64,000 nt of DNA from an uncultured Alphaproteobacteria bacterium (GTDB lineage Bacteria; Pseudomonadota; Alphaproteobacteria; Methylaequorales; Methylaequoraceae). Shown here in pieces: positions 26,650 to 36,495 of this stretch. Position 1 is the stretch's first letter. Every line of letters begins with the position of its first letter. The position numbers and the translations under genes are program-made. Below the pieces are notes generated by a model. That model saw only the letters and a list, made by a program, of their open reading frames with translations, did no database searches and had not been told where the DNA came from. Where the stretch lies: NCBI GenBank assembly GCA_902618535.1, contig CACNAV010000006.1, positions 1 to 64,000 of the forward strand. The letters run 5' to 3'.

Positions 26650-28130
26650 TGATTAATTTACCTATATTACCTATCCTAATTTGTCTGCCGCTAATTGGAC
26701 TTCTTTTCATTCTTTTGTCTTCTGAAAACGACGAGAACTCAATTCAGTCAAAAAAATCTGCTATCTGGACATCAGTTAGTAACTTTTTACTGTCTTTATA
26801 TCTACCGTTTAATTTTAATAAAGAAATACCACATTTTCAGTTCGTTAATTCATTCAACTGGTTCAATAGTGATAATCTTAAATTTACATTGGGTGTTGAC
26901 GGTATTTCGATGCCATTTATTGTTTTATCAACTTTTTTAATTTTATTATGTGTGATTTACATATATCCGCAAAAGAAAAAAAATATGAGAATGTATCTTG
27001 CTTCTTTTATTTTACTTGAATCTTTCTTAGTTGGAACATTCAGCGCTATAGATTTGTTTTCATTTTATATTTTTTTTGAATCCATTTTAATTCCAATGTA
27101 CTTGATTATTGGATTTTGGGGAGGGGACCGAAGAGTTTATTCGGCATATAAATTTTTTCTTTATACCTTAATTGGTTCAGTGTTGATGTTAATTGCAATA
27201 ATTTTTCTATACCAAGAGTTTGGAACTACAAGTATAGCTAGACTTCTTGACTACACCTTACCATTTTACATACAGGTTTGGTTGTGGTTGGCTTTTTTTG
27301 CATCTTTTGCTGTTAAAATACCTATGTGGCCTTTTCACACATGGTTACCTGATGCTCATGTAGAGGCACCAACTGAAGGATCGGTAATTTTGGCTGGAAT
27401 TCTTCTTAAGTTGGGTGGCTATGGGTTCATAAGATTTAATCTTTCTTTCTTACCAGATGCTTCTATTTTTTTTACGCCTTTCATTTATTTTCTTTCAGTC
27501 ATTGCAATAATCTACACATCTTTCATAGCCATTGTTCAAGAGGATATGAAAAAGCTCATTGCTTACTCATCTGTGGCACACATGGGCTTTGTCACATTAG
27601 GAATATTCTCAGCTAATATGCAAGGCCTTCACGGTGCAATTGTGCAGATGATTTCTCATGGTATAATTTCAGCAGCATTGTTCTTTTGTATTGGATCAAT
27701 TTACAACAGATACAAAACAAAAGAGATTAATTATTTTGGAGGATTAAGCCAAAAAATTCCCAAAATGTCATTTTTTTTTCTTATTTTCACATTAGGAGCG
27801 ATTGGTTTTCCTGGTAGTTCAGGATTTATTGGTGAATTTTTAACTTTGATGTCAGTTTACAGTAGAAGTACCTTAGTAGCTTTCATATCCTCATTTGGGG
27901 TTATACTTGCTGCAACTTATATGCTTCTTTTGTATAAAAAAGTTTTTCTTGGTCCAATTAATTCAAATATAGACAATAAAGTCAATCAATTGCATGTTTA
28001 TGAAACTATAACTTTTTTAGCTCTTTCAATCATGATTTTAATGATAGGTATTAAACCTAATTTAATTTTAAGTTACACTACTTCATCTCTGGATAGAATT
28101 GTATCATTGTATCCAATAACAATTTTTTAA
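26649..28130 (+). CDS. nuoM: NADH-quinone oxidoreductase subunit M
   Basis: Antiporter-like ND4 subunit, 493 residues and about 14 spans. FFESILIPMYLIIGFWGG (Glu144 equivalent), KIPMWPFHTWLPDAHVEAPTEGSVILAGILLKLGGYG and the SSVAHMGFV segment are diagnostic. Confidence 0.96.
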   Translation: MINLPILPILICLPLIGLLFILLSSENDENSIQSKKSAIWTSVSNFLLSLYLPFNFNKEIPHFQFVNSFNWFNSDNLKFTLGVDGISMPFIVLSTFLILLCVIYIYPQKKKNMRMYLASFILLESFLVGTFSAIDLFSFYIFFESILIPMYLIIGFWGGDRRVYSAYKFFLYTLIGSVLMLIAIIFLYQEFGTTSIARLLDYTLPFYIQVWLWLAFFASFAVKIPMWPFHTWLPDAHVEAPTEGSVILAGILLKLGGYGFIRFNLSFLPDASIFFTPFIYFLSVIAIIYTSFIAIVQEDMKKLIAYSSVAHMGFVTLGIFSANMQGLHGAIVQMISHGIISAALFFCIGSIYNRYKTKEINYFGGLSQKIPKMSFFFLIFTLGAIGFPGSSGFIGEFLTLMSVYSRSTLVAFISSFGVILAATYMLLLYKKVFLGPINSNIDNKVNQLHVYETITFLALSIMILMIGIKPNLILSYTTSSLDRIVSLYPITIF

Positions 28131-28140
28131 AGGCAACGTT

Positions 28141-29568
28141 TTGATAATCTTACCAGAAATTATTTTGTCTCTTGGCTTCTTGTTGCTCCTATGTATATCA
28201 CCTTTTATAAAGGCTGATTCGCATAAGTTTATTGGATATTTAGGTTTACTGCTTATTTTTTTAACACAATTTTCAATTGTAAAGGATATTTTTATTTTTG
28301 AAGAAGTTTTTGAAGGTTTTTTTATAATTGATTCTTTTGGTTCTTTTTTAAAATTAATTATTTTGATTTCTGGAGGCTTAGTTTTATTTTTCTATTTGAT
28401 TGTAAAACATGATAAATCCTTAAATAGACCTGAATTTTCATTGGTTGTTTTAATATCTCTTATAGGAATGATGTTTATGGTCTCAGCGAACAATTTATTG
28501 TCTTTATTTGTTTCGATAGAACTTCAAAGTTTAGCTCTTTATATTTTAGTCTCATTTTCTAAAGAGGATCTAAATTCTTCTGAAGCAGGAGTTAAATATT
28601 TTGTAGTGGGTAGTTTATCAACTTGCATATTTTTATTTGGTTCAAGTTTGATATACGGTCTAGTAGGTTCAACAGATTTTTCATCAATCAGTAACTATAT
28701 GATAGATCAACCTGATATTCCAATGATCCTTATTATTGGTCTAATTTTTATATTAGTTTCGATTTCTTTAAAAATTTCGGCGGCTCCATTTCACATGTGG
28801 ACACCAGATGTTTATGAAGGTGCACCTACAATTGTAACAGCTTTTATATCTACGGCACCAAAGGTTGCTGTTTTTGGTGTGTTAATTAGACTCCTTGTTT
28901 TTCCCTTTGGGGAAATAATAGTAGATTGGGGTAAATTAGTTATAATTCTTTCTATTACGTCAATGATCATTGGCTCATTAGGCGCTATCATGCAAAGTGA
29001 TATTAAAAGACTAATGGCTTATAGTACAATCAACCATATTGGCTTTATGCTAATGGGCCTTGTACCAGGAACTGAGGAAGGAATAACCGCTATTTCAATT
29101 TATTTAATTTTATATTTAACAATGAATCTTGGTGTTTTTTTGTTCATATTAAACATGCAAAGAGACCAGATTAATGTCACTGCAATTAAGGATTTATCTG
29201 GTTTGTATAAAACTGAACCTGTAATGGCTGGTTGTTTGGCAATAATTCTTTTTTCAATGGCAGGTATACCCCCATTGGCTGGGTTCGTTGGAAAATTACT
29301 TATTCTTAACGTTGTAGTTGACAGTAACTTATTTTTTCTAGCTGTTATAGCTGTTTTAACCTCTGTTATAGCAGCCTTCTATTACATAAGGATGGTTAAA
29401 TCGATTTTTTTTGATGAGCCAACAGAAGAATTGGATATTTTAACTAATAATCAATCAAAATTATTAATGATTCTTTTTTCTTTTTTTAACTTGACAGTGA
29501 TACTTTATCCTCAATTTTTTTTAAACCTTTCAGCTTCAATAGCACTCTCATTATTTGCGCTAAAATAA
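28141..29568 (+). CDS. nuoN: NADH-quinone oxidoreductase subunit N
   Basis: Antiporter-like ND2 subunit, 475 residues with about 14 spans. SIELQSLALYILVSF (proton-channel Glu), KISAAPFHMWTPDVYEGAPTIVTAFISTAPK and STINHIGFMLMGL are present. TTG start at 28141. The stop TAA overlaps the birA ATG, so complex I runs straight into cofactor and housekeeping genes. Confidence 0.96.
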   Translation: MIILPEIILSLGFLLLLCISPFIKADSHKFIGYLGLLLIFLTQFSIVKDIFIFEEVFEGFFIIDSFGSFLKLIILISGGLVLFFYLIVKHDKSLNRPEFSLVVLISLIGMMFMVSANNLLSLFVSIELQSLALYILVSFSKEDLNSSEAGVKYFVVGSLSTCIFLFGSSLIYGLVGSTDFSSISNYMIDQPDIPMILIIGLIFILVSISLKISAAPFHMWTPDVYEGAPTIVTAFISTAPKVAVFGVLIRLLVFPFGEIIVDWGKLVIILSITSMIIGSLGAIMQSDIKRLMAYSTINHIGFMLMGLVPGTEEGITAISIYLILYLTMNLGVFLFILNMQRDQINVTAIKDLSGLYKTEPVMAGCLAIILFSMAGIPPLAGFVGKLLILNVVVDSNLFFLAVIAVLTSVIAAFYYIRMVKSIFFDEPTEELDILTNNQSKLLMILFSFFNLTVILYPQFFLNLSASIALSLFALK

Positions 29569-30290
29569 TGACTAATTTTTATTTTGATCATTTCTTCTAC
29601 AAATCTTTGGAAAATACAAATGATACTGCAAAAAAAATTTATTATTCTAAAAAATCAAAAAATGTAGCCCTTTTAACACTTTTACAAAAAAGTGGTAGAG
29701 GAAGAACTGATAAAAAATGGATAAGTAAAAAAGGAGATTTAACATGTTCATTTTTAGTAAGCTTTCAAACTACAGTTAATAAGTTAGGTCAAATTAATTT
29801 ATGGTTTATAAATAAAGTTTTAATTCTGCTCAAAAAATTAAATCCAGATTTAAATTTGAAGATAAAATGGCCTAACGATATTTATTTAGATGAAAAAAAA
29901 TTGGGTGGGATTCTCGTTGAAACAAGTATATTGAGGGGAAATGTAAATTATTTTTTATTTGGTGTTGGTATCAATTTAGTAAGTAATCCTAAAAATCTCA
30001 GTTATCCAACAACTTCTCTGGCAAATTTGTCAAAAAAAATAAGTGCATTAAAATTATTTTTAGAAATTTCTAAATCCATTACTAATAATTATTTTGAACT
30101 TAAAAACTCCTCATTGTTGAGAATAGATAATGACTTTCTTAAAAACTTTAAGGATTTTAAAAGAATAATTAAGATCAAGTTCAAAGAAAAAGTTTTAGAA
30201 GGAAAATTTAATTCTATAACTAAAAATGGGGAATTGGTATTAATTACCTCCCAAAGAAAATTACTAATCAGTTTTGGTGAGATTTTATGA
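29568..30290 (+). CDS. birA: Biotin-[acetyl-CoA carboxylase] ligase
   Basis: Attaches biotin to carboxylases. 240 residues, catalytic and C-terminal domains only, with no N-terminal DNA-binding domain, so it is not a repressor. GRGRTDKKW (about 44-52) is the biotinyl-AMP loop, KWPNDIYLDEKKLGGILVET (about 104-123) carries the biotin-site Lys and the KLGGIL motif, and FGVGINL follows. Coupled to nuoN (TAATG) and overlapping coaX by four bases. Confidence 0.94.
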   Translation: MTNFYFDHFFYKSLENTNDTAKKIYYSKKSKNVALLTLLQKSGRGRTDKKWISKKGDLTCSFLVSFQTTVNKLGQINLWFINKVLILLKKLNPDLNLKIKWPNDIYLDEKKLGGILVETSILRGNVNYFLFGVGINLVSNPKNLSYPTTSLANLSKKISALKLFLEISKSITNNYFELKNSSLLRIDNDFLKNFKDFKRIIKIKFKEKVLEGKFNSITKNGELVLITSQRKLLISFGEIL

Positions 30291-31036
30291 CAAACGTGAC
30301 AATTGATATAGGTAATACGATAATTTCTTTTGGTATGTTTAAAAAAAACAAATTACTTAAATACGTAAGGATTTCTAAAGATCAATTAGACTTGAAGGTG
30401 CTTAATAATATAAAAAAAAATTTTTTTAAAGATCCTAAAGTTAGATCATTGATTTCTTCAGTAGTTCCCCCAATTGAAAAAGTAATTAAATCTTTTTTCA
30501 AAAACAACTCAGTTCATTCTGTTTCCTTGAAAGAATTATTAAAGAAAATTGATATTAAAATTAATATTAAAAATAAAAAAGAAATTGGTGATGATAGGTT
30601 GACAAATATTATTTATGCAAAAAAAATCTATAAAAATCGTGTTATAGTAATTGATTTTGGTACAGCTACAACATTTGATGTTTTAAATAGTAAAGGAGTT
30701 TATTTTGGCGGGATAATTACACCAGGAATAGACTTATCTCTTAACGTTTTGAATTATAGAACTGCAAAGCTTCCGTTAGTAAAGTTTAAAAAAACAAAAA
30801 ATGTTGTTGGGTTTAATACTAAAGAAGCAATAGAGTCAGGTTTCTTTTGGGGATATTGTTCTATGATTGAGGGATTAATAAAGAAAATTGAACAAGAACA
30901 GAAAGATGTTTTTAAAATAATTTTAACAGGAGGAAATGCAAGTTACTTTAAAGGAATTCATAAAAAAGTTGTCTTAATTGATGAATTCTTTACATCTAAA
31001 GCTTTGAATTATATTTTAAATGAATATGCAGAATGA
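30287..31036 (+). CDS. coaX: Type III pantothenate kinase
   Basis: First step of coenzyme A synthesis. 249 residues of the ASKHA fold: phosphate-1 motif TIDIGNTIISFGMF (5-18), catalytic region DDRLTNIIYAKKIY (about 103-116), phosphate-2 IDFGTATTFD (about 123-132), and GGIITPGIDLSLNVL with the ITGG-like ILTGGNAS near the end. Overlaps neighbours by four bases on both sides. Confidence 0.95.
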   Translation: MTNVTIDIGNTIISFGMFKKNKLLKYVRISKDQLDLKVLNNIKKNFFKDPKVRSLISSVVPPIEKVIKSFFKNNSVHSVSLKELLKKIDIKINIKNKKEIGDDRLTNIIYAKKIYKNRVIVIDFGTATTFDVLNSKGVYFGGIITPGIDLSLNVLNYRTAKLPLVKFKKTKNVVGFNTKEAIESGFFWGYCSMIEGLIKKIEQEQKDVFKIILTGGNASYFKGIHKKVVLIDEFFTSKALNYILNEYAE

Positions 31037-32679
31037 ATTTTTCAAAAAATGATCTAGTTTTTATACCTCTTGGAGGTTCCGGTGAGATTGGTATGAATTG
31101 TAATTTATATCATTATAATAACAGCTGGATAATGATTGATTTGGGTGTGATGTTTGGAAACTCAAATCTTTCCTCTAATGAATTAATAATGCCTAATATT
31201 GATTTTTTGATTAAGAATAATATAAAACTAGATGGATTAATTCTTACTCATGCACATGAGGATCATATTGGTGCTGTTCCTTTTCTTTATGAAAAACTAG
31301 GAAGTTTTAAAATTTTCACTACATCATTTACTGCGTCTGTACTAAAAAGAAAATTTGATTCTTTTGGAATTAAAGAGATCAATATTGAGCTTTTAAACTA
31401 CAGTGAAAATAAAAAGATTGGAAAATTTGCTATTGAAACTTTAGCATTAACTCATTCAATTCCAGAACCTAATGCTATTATAATCAGAACTGAAAAGCTG
31501 AATATCTTTCACACTGGCGACTGGAAGATTGATCCGACCCCTCTTGTTGGTAACCCTATAGATCAACAAAAATTAAATGATTTAAAAAACGAAGGTATGG
31601 CTATCATGGTTTGTGATTCAACAAATGTTTTTAATGAAAATCCATCTGGCAGCGAAAATGATGTTAGAGAAGAATTAAGACAAGTTTTTTCACAAAAAAT
31701 TAAAAATAAAATAATAATTACTTGTTTCGCTTCAAATATTGCTAGACTTGAGACGATTTTGAAAGTTTCAAATGAGTTTAATAAGTGTTGTGTATTTTTA
31801 GGACGTTCAATTCACAGAATTTATGAATCAGCTAAAGAAAATAACTACCTTAAAAATTTTAATAATATCGTTTCTGAAAAGGACTCAGGGTCAATTTCAG
31901 AGGATAACCTGGTAATTGTATGTACTGGTAGTCAAGGAGAAAGTAATGCTGCATTATCAAGGCTAGTTAATGATAAAAATAAATTTATTGAGATTTTTAA
32001 TGATGATCTGGTTATTTTTTCGTCAAGAGAAATACCAGGCAATGAAAAAAAAATAAGTGAATTAAAAAATCAATTATTAAAAAAAAAAGTTAGGATAATT
32101 GATAGTAAAATTTCTAAAGTCCATGTTTCAGGACATCCATCAAAAAAAGAATTGAAACAAATGTACGAATGGATTTCTCCTAATACAATTATTCCTGTAC
32201 ACGGTGAGTTTAAACATTTAAGTGAACATGCTAATTTTGCTAAAAAGTGTGGAATTAAAAAACAGGTCTTGGTTGAAAATGGCGATGTTGTTTTATTAGA
32301 AAATAATAATTCAAGAATTATTGAAAAGGTTTATTCTGGTAGAATTCTTTTAAAGGGCAACAAAACGTTTTCATTAGAAAATAATTTTCTGAAAAACCTA
32401 AAGATTGTAAGTTCTGAAGGTGAAATTTTTGTGAATATAATTTGTGATTTAGATAATAAATTACTTACAGAACCAGTAGTTTTTTGTCCAACAGTAACAG
32501 ATAAAAGTGAGCTGGTTCATGATTTAAAGATTCTGATTTCTGAACAACTTTTTAAAATGGCATCTAATTCACTCACCGACCAAATTCTAAGTGAAGAATT
32601 AAAAAAAATTGTTAGATCTTACATCAAGAAAAGTATAGGATTGAAACCTTTAACCTATGTTGAGATTGTAAGAATTTAG
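31033..32679 (+). CDS. rnj: Ribonuclease J
   Basis: Metallo-beta-lactamase/beta-CASP RNase of 548 residues with endo- and 5'-exonuclease activity on mRNA and rRNA. The zinc site shows LTHAHEDHIGAVP (about 70-82), TGDWKIDPTP (about 160-169) and HVSGHPSKKEL (about 362-372) plus PVHGEFKHL of the beta-CASP motif. Its place between coaX and mce is the usual alphaproteobacterial one. Confidence 0.95.
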   Translation: MNFSKNDLVFIPLGGSGEIGMNCNLYHYNNSWIMIDLGVMFGNSNLSSNELIMPNIDFLIKNNIKLDGLILTHAHEDHIGAVPFLYEKLGSFKIFTTSFTASVLKRKFDSFGIKEINIELLNYSENKKIGKFAIETLALTHSIPEPNAIIIRTEKLNIFHTGDWKIDPTPLVGNPIDQQKLNDLKNEGMAIMVCDSTNVFNENPSGSENDVREELRQVFSQKIKNKIIITCFASNIARLETILKVSNEFNKCCVFLGRSIHRIYESAKENNYLKNFNNIVSEKDSGSISEDNLVIVCTGSQGESNAALSRLVNDKNKFIEIFNDDLVIFSSREIPGNEKKISELKNQLLKKKVRIIDSKISKVHVSGHPSKKELKQMYEWISPNTIIPVHGEFKHLSEHANFAKKCGIKKQVLVENGDVVLLENNNSRIIEKVYSGRILLKGNKTFSLENNFLKNLKIVSSEGEIFVNIICDLDNKLLTEPVVFCPTVTDKSELVHDLKILISEQLFKMASNSLTDQILSEELKKIVRSYIKKSIGLKPLTYVEIVRI

Positions 32680-32692
32680 AATATAATTAATT

Positions 32693-33097
32693 ATGCTTAA
32701 AAGATTTAATCATGTTGCAATAGTTGTTCCTGACCTTGATGATGCAGCAAGAAAGTATAAAGATGTCTTGAATGCAAGTGTGTCAGACGTTCATGATTAT
32801 GCTGAACACGGAGTCAGCGTAGTGTTTATTGACCTCGGTAATACAAAAATTGAATTAATGCAGCCTTATGGAGAAAATTCTCCCATTAAAAATTTTTTAG
32901 AGAAACATACCGGTGGTGCTATTCATCACATTTGTATTGAAGTGAGTGATATTAATCAGGCATGTGAAAATTTGAAGTTAAAAAACATAAGAATTCTTGG
33001 TGATGGTGTGCCAAGAATTGGGGCCCATAATAAACCTGTTGTTTTTCTTCATCCAAAGGATTTTTATGGAACACTTATAGAATTAGAACAGGAGTAA
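32693..33097 (+). CDS. mce: Methylmalonyl-CoA epimerase
   Basis: Vicinal-oxygen-chelate enzyme of 134 residues that interconverts (R)- and (S)-methylmalonyl-CoA. HVAIVVPDL (7-15), ELMQPYGENSPIKNFLEKHTGGAIHHICIEV and FLHPKDFYGTLIELEQE give the His/Glu metal ligands. Suggests propionyl-CoA is fed to the TCA cycle; mutase and carboxylase genes are not in the window. Confidence 0.94.
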   Translation: MLKRFNHVAIVVPDLDDAARKYKDVLNASVSDVHDYAEHGVSVVFIDLGNTKIELMQPYGENSPIKNFLEKHTGGAIHHICIEVSDINQACENLKLKNIRILGDGVPRIGAHNKPVVFLHPKDFYGTLIELEQE

Positions 33098-33101
33098 AAC
33101 G

Positions 33102-33314
33102 TTGCTTGATTTTCTTGTAATTTACCTAATTCTTTGGTGGCTAGTTTTTTTTGTTATGTTACCATTTGGTATTGAACGTGATCAAGATGTCACGTTTGGA
33201 AATGATCCTGGTGCTCCAAAGAAATCATTAGTAAAAAAAAAAGCAATCATTTCATCTTTTATAACATTATTTTTGACAGCAGTTGCTATTGTAATAAAAA
33301 ATGAAATATTCTAA
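33102..33314 (+). CDS. DUF1467 family small membrane protein
   Basis: 70 residues with two membrane spans (about 3-22 and 48-66) joined by FGIERDQDVTFGNDPGAPKKSLVKKK, the hallmark of the alphaproteobacterial DUF1467 family that sits between mce and proS. TTG start after an AGGAG. Function unknown; its end overlaps proS by 14 bases. Confidence 0.85.
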   Translation: MLDFLVIYLILWWLVFFVMLPFGIERDQDVTFGNDPGAPKKSLVKKKAIISSFITLFLTAVAIVIKNEIF

Positions 33315-34581
33315 TTTTTTTATTTCGACTTTTCGAGAGAAACCCTCAGATGCAAAAATTAAATCCCATGTTTTAATGATAAAATCTGGAATGATAAAGC
33401 AAGAAATCTCTGGAATATACTCATGGTTACCTCTAGGTTTCAAAGTTTTGAAAAAAATAATACAAATCGTTGAAGATATGCATGAAAGTCATGGAATAAA
33501 TCAAATCCTCATGCCTACAATACAGGGTTCTGATATATGGAAAACAAGCGATAGGTACAATACTTATGGCAAAGAAATGTTAAGGATTGTTGATAGAAAT
33601 GATAAAGAACTCCTATATGGCCCTACTAACGAAGAAATGATTACAGCAATTGGTAAACATTTTATTAAAAGTCATAAAAATCTTCCTCGCCATTTTTTCC
33701 ACATTCAAAGTAAATTTAGAGATGAAATAAGACCCAGGTTTGGAGTAATGAGAGCAAGAGAATTTTTGATGAAAGATGCTTATAGTTTTGATAAAGACGA
33801 AAAATCAGGAGAATTAACTTATGAAAGGTTTTTTAGATTATATTTAAGTATCTTTGATAAATTAGGTTTAAAAATAATTCCTGTTAGAGCACCTAGCGGA
33901 GAAATTGGAGGAAACCTCTCTCATGAATTTCATTTGTTGTTAGAGACAGGTGAGTCCAAGATTTTTATTGATGAAACTTATTTAAATAAAAACTTTTCTG
34001 ATTTTAAAATTTCGGAAATCAAATCAATAAACAGCTTCACAGATGAATTATATGAATCTTTAAATATAAATCAAAATTTAACACATCAGCACAGTACTGA
34101 GCTCGGTCATATATTTTTTTTTGGTACAAAATACAGTAAATCCTTTGATTTCAAGATTGATTATGAAAATGATAAAATATATCCTTATATGGGCTCTTAT
34201 GGAATAGGAATTTCAAGAATTCCGGCTGCCATAATTGAAGCTTCGAACGATGATAACGGAATTATTTGGCCGAAAGAAGTATCTCCATTTGACATTATAT
34301 TGATTAATTTAACCTCGAATAACGAAAATACAATAAACTTTTGTGATCAACTTTACGCCAAGTTAAAGGCAAATAATTATGATGTTTTACTTGATGATCG
34401 TTCTGAACGGCCTGGTATAAAATTTTCTGATGCAGATTTAATCGGCATACCAATTCAAATAATTGTTGGAAAGAATTTTGTTGATAAGAAAGAGATAGGT
34501 GTAAAGACTAGAAAAGATTTAAAAGAATCAACTGTTTCTAGTGAGAATATAATTGAATTTTTAAATCAAATGAAGGTCTAA
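33301..34581 (+). CDS. proS: Prolyl-tRNA synthetase, short alphaproteobacterial type
   Basis: Class II synthetase of 426 residues, lacking the insertion editing domain found in the roughly 570-residue enterobacterial enzyme. Motif 1 lies around SGMIKQEISGIYSWLPLGFKVLKKI, motif 2 around FRDEIRPRFGVMRAREFLMKDAYSF, motif 3 around GSYGIGISRIPAAIIE; the anticodon domain follows from about 335. It charges tRNA-Pro. Confidence 0.96.
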   Translation: MKYSNFFISTFREKPSDAKIKSHVLMIKSGMIKQEISGIYSWLPLGFKVLKKIIQIVEDMHESHGINQILMPTIQGSDIWKTSDRYNTYGKEMLRIVDRNDKELLYGPTNEEMITAIGKHFIKSHKNLPRHFFHIQSKFRDEIRPRFGVMRAREFLMKDAYSFDKDEKSGELTYERFFRLYLSIFDKLGLKIIPVRAPSGEIGGNLSHEFHLLLETGESKIFIDETYLNKNFSDFKISEIKSINSFTDELYESLNINQNLTHQHSTELGHIFFFGTKYSKSFDFKIDYENDKIYPYMGSYGIGISRIPAAIIEASNDDNGIIWPKEVSPFDIILINLTSNNENTINFCDQLYAKLKANNYDVLLDDRSERPGIKFSDADLIGIPIQIIVGKNFVDKKEIGVKTRKDLKESTVSSENIIEFLNQMKV

Positions 34582-35825
34582 TGGTTACCTTTTTTGAAAT
34601 ATGGGTATCTTTAAAATATCTTCTTCCTAAGACAAAAGAAAAATTTTTTTCGATAATCACTATTTTTTCTTTTGTTGGTATTTCATTAGGTGTGGCAACA
34701 TTAATTATTGTAATGTCAGTCATGAACGGGTTTAGAGATGAGTTAACAAGCAAGATTCTTGGTGTTAATGGACATTTGAAATTACAACATCATAATAATT
34801 TAAAAATTAATAGTAATGATTTACTTAATGAAAAATTGAGTGAAAAAATTACAGGTATTTTTGTTAATGAAATTATAATAAGTCAGGCATTATTCTCAAA
34901 AAATTCTTTTTCAACTGGAGTTTTTTTAAAAGGCGTTGATGGAAAGTATTTTTCTGAAAGAAGAATTTTTTCAAATATAAAAACCTCATCAATAAATTCT
35001 TTTAAAAACAATGAGGGGATATTTATTGGAGAAAAATTAAAAAAAAAACTAAATCTTAAAGTTGGTGATTTTGTAAATATTTTGTCATCAAATAATATTC
35101 AAACTGTTTTTGGTAATATGCCAAGGTCTGCATCTTTCAAAGTAGTGGGTTTTTTCAATACTGGAATGTATGAATACGATTCTGCCTTGATTTTTCTTCC
35201 ATTAGATATAATTCAAAATTTTTTGGATATGAAAAATTATTTTGATTTTTACGAAATTCAATTAGAAAAATTTGACCAATTAGATGAAGTGCAAACACAA
35301 CTAAAAAAAAATATTCCAAATTTTCTAAAAATTTCTGATTGGAGACAATTAAATCCCTCCCTGTTTAATGCTCTTGAGGTAGAGAAAAATGTAATGTTTT
35401 TAATCCTATTACTCATAATAATTGTGGCTGCCTTTAATCTAATTTCTTCAATGATTATTTTAGTATCAATGAAAAGAAAAGATATTGGTGTGCTGAGAAT
35501 ACTAGGAGTAAAAAAAAATCAAATATTAAAAATATTTATAATTAATGGTTCAATAATTGGTGTATTAGGAACGATCATTGGATGTTTTTTAGGTTTAATT
35601 TTCTGTACAAATATCAATGAAATAAAAAGTTTTATCGAATTGTTTTTAGACTCTAACTTATTTTCAGAGGAAATTTATTTTTTCTCACAACTTCCAGTTA
35701 TAATCAACTATTCTCAAATTTTAAAAATTGCATCAATTTCCATTTTTCTTTCATTTTTGTCAACTATTTATCCTTCCATCAGGGCATCTAAGGTTGACCC
35801 TATAAATCTTATCAAATGGGACTGA
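34581..35825 (+). CDS. lolC: Lipoprotein-releasing ABC transporter permease (LolC/E type)
   Basis: 414 residues: one N-terminal span (about 24-47, GVATLIIVMSVMNGF signature), a large periplasmic domain, and three C-terminal FtsX-type spans (about 270-410) ending RASKVDPINLIKWD. With LolD it lifts outer-membrane lipoproteins off the inner membrane. Alphaproteobacteria usually have this single permease gene rather than separate lolC and lolE. Confidence 0.93.
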   Translation: MVTFFEIWVSLKYLLPKTKEKFFSIITIFSFVGISLGVATLIIVMSVMNGFRDELTSKILGVNGHLKLQHHNNLKINSNDLLNEKLSEKITGIFVNEIIISQALFSKNSFSTGVFLKGVDGKYFSERRIFSNIKTSSINSFKNNEGIFIGEKLKKKLNLKVGDFVNILSSNNIQTVFGNMPRSASFKVVGFFNTGMYEYDSALIFLPLDIIQNFLDMKNYFDFYEIQLEKFDQLDEVQTQLKKNIPNFLKISDWRQLNPSLFNALEVEKNVMFLILLLIIIVAAFNLISSMIILVSMKRKDIGVLRILGVKKNQILKIFIINGSIIGVLGTIIGCFLGLIFCTNINEIKSFIELFLDSNLFSEEIYFFSQLPVIINYSQILKIASISIFLSFLSTIYPSIRASKVDPINLIKWD

Positions 35826-35826
35826 A

Positions 35827-36495
35827 ATGTTAAATTTAAAAAATATTAGTCAGAGCTATTTACAGGGTGATTCAATTATCAATGTTTTATCAAAGCTCAA
35901 TTTTTCAGTAAATGGAGTAAAGAATATTGGTGTTATAGGTCCATCTGGATCAGGAAAATCTACTTTTCTAAATATATTAGGAATGATAGAGACTCCAACA
36001 TCTGGCGAGTATATTTTAAAAGGTAATAATTGTTTAAATTTATCTCAAAATTTAAAAACTGAAATTCGTAAAAAGTTTATTGGGTACATATTTCAAAATA
36101 ACCAGCTTTTAGAAGATTTTAATGTGCTGGAAAATATTGCTTTTCCTCTTATTTTAAATGGAGAATCTTTTGGTGACGCAAAAAAAAAATCTCTAACTCT
36201 CTTATCAAAGCTTGGTTTAACAAATAAAAAGTTTATTAAACCAGGCTTATTATCTGGGGGAGAACAACAAAGAATTGCAATTGCTAGAGCACTAATCAAA
36301 AATCCAATTCTTCTTCTTGCAGACGAACCTACAGGTAGTTTAGATAAAAATAATTCTTCGTTGGTGATGGACCTCATCCTTAGTTTAGCAAAAACAAATA
36401 ATACAGTTTCTATCATAGCCACGCACAATTTAGAAATTATTAAAAGATTAGATATTTGTTATAAAATTGAAAAAGGTAAATTAATTGAAATCTAG
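35827..36495 (+). CDS. lolD: Lipoprotein-releasing ABC transporter ATPase LolD
   Basis: ABC ATPase of 222 residues: Walker A GPSGSGKST (about 38-46), Q-loop YIFQNNQLL, signature LSGGEQQRIAIARALI (about 142-157), Walker B LLLADEPTGSLD and switch His in ATHNLE. Immediately follows its permease. Confidence 0.95.
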   Translation: MLNLKNISQSYLQGDSIINVLSKLNFSVNGVKNIGVIGPSGSGKSTFLNILGMIETPTSGEYILKGNNCLNLSQNLKTEIRKKFIGYIFQNNQLLEDFNVLENIAFPLILNGESFGDAKKKSLTLLSKLGLTNKKFIKPGLLSGGEQQRIAIARALIKNPILLLADEPTGSLDKNNSSLVMDLILSLAKTNNTVSIIATHNLEIIKRLDICYKIEKGKLIEI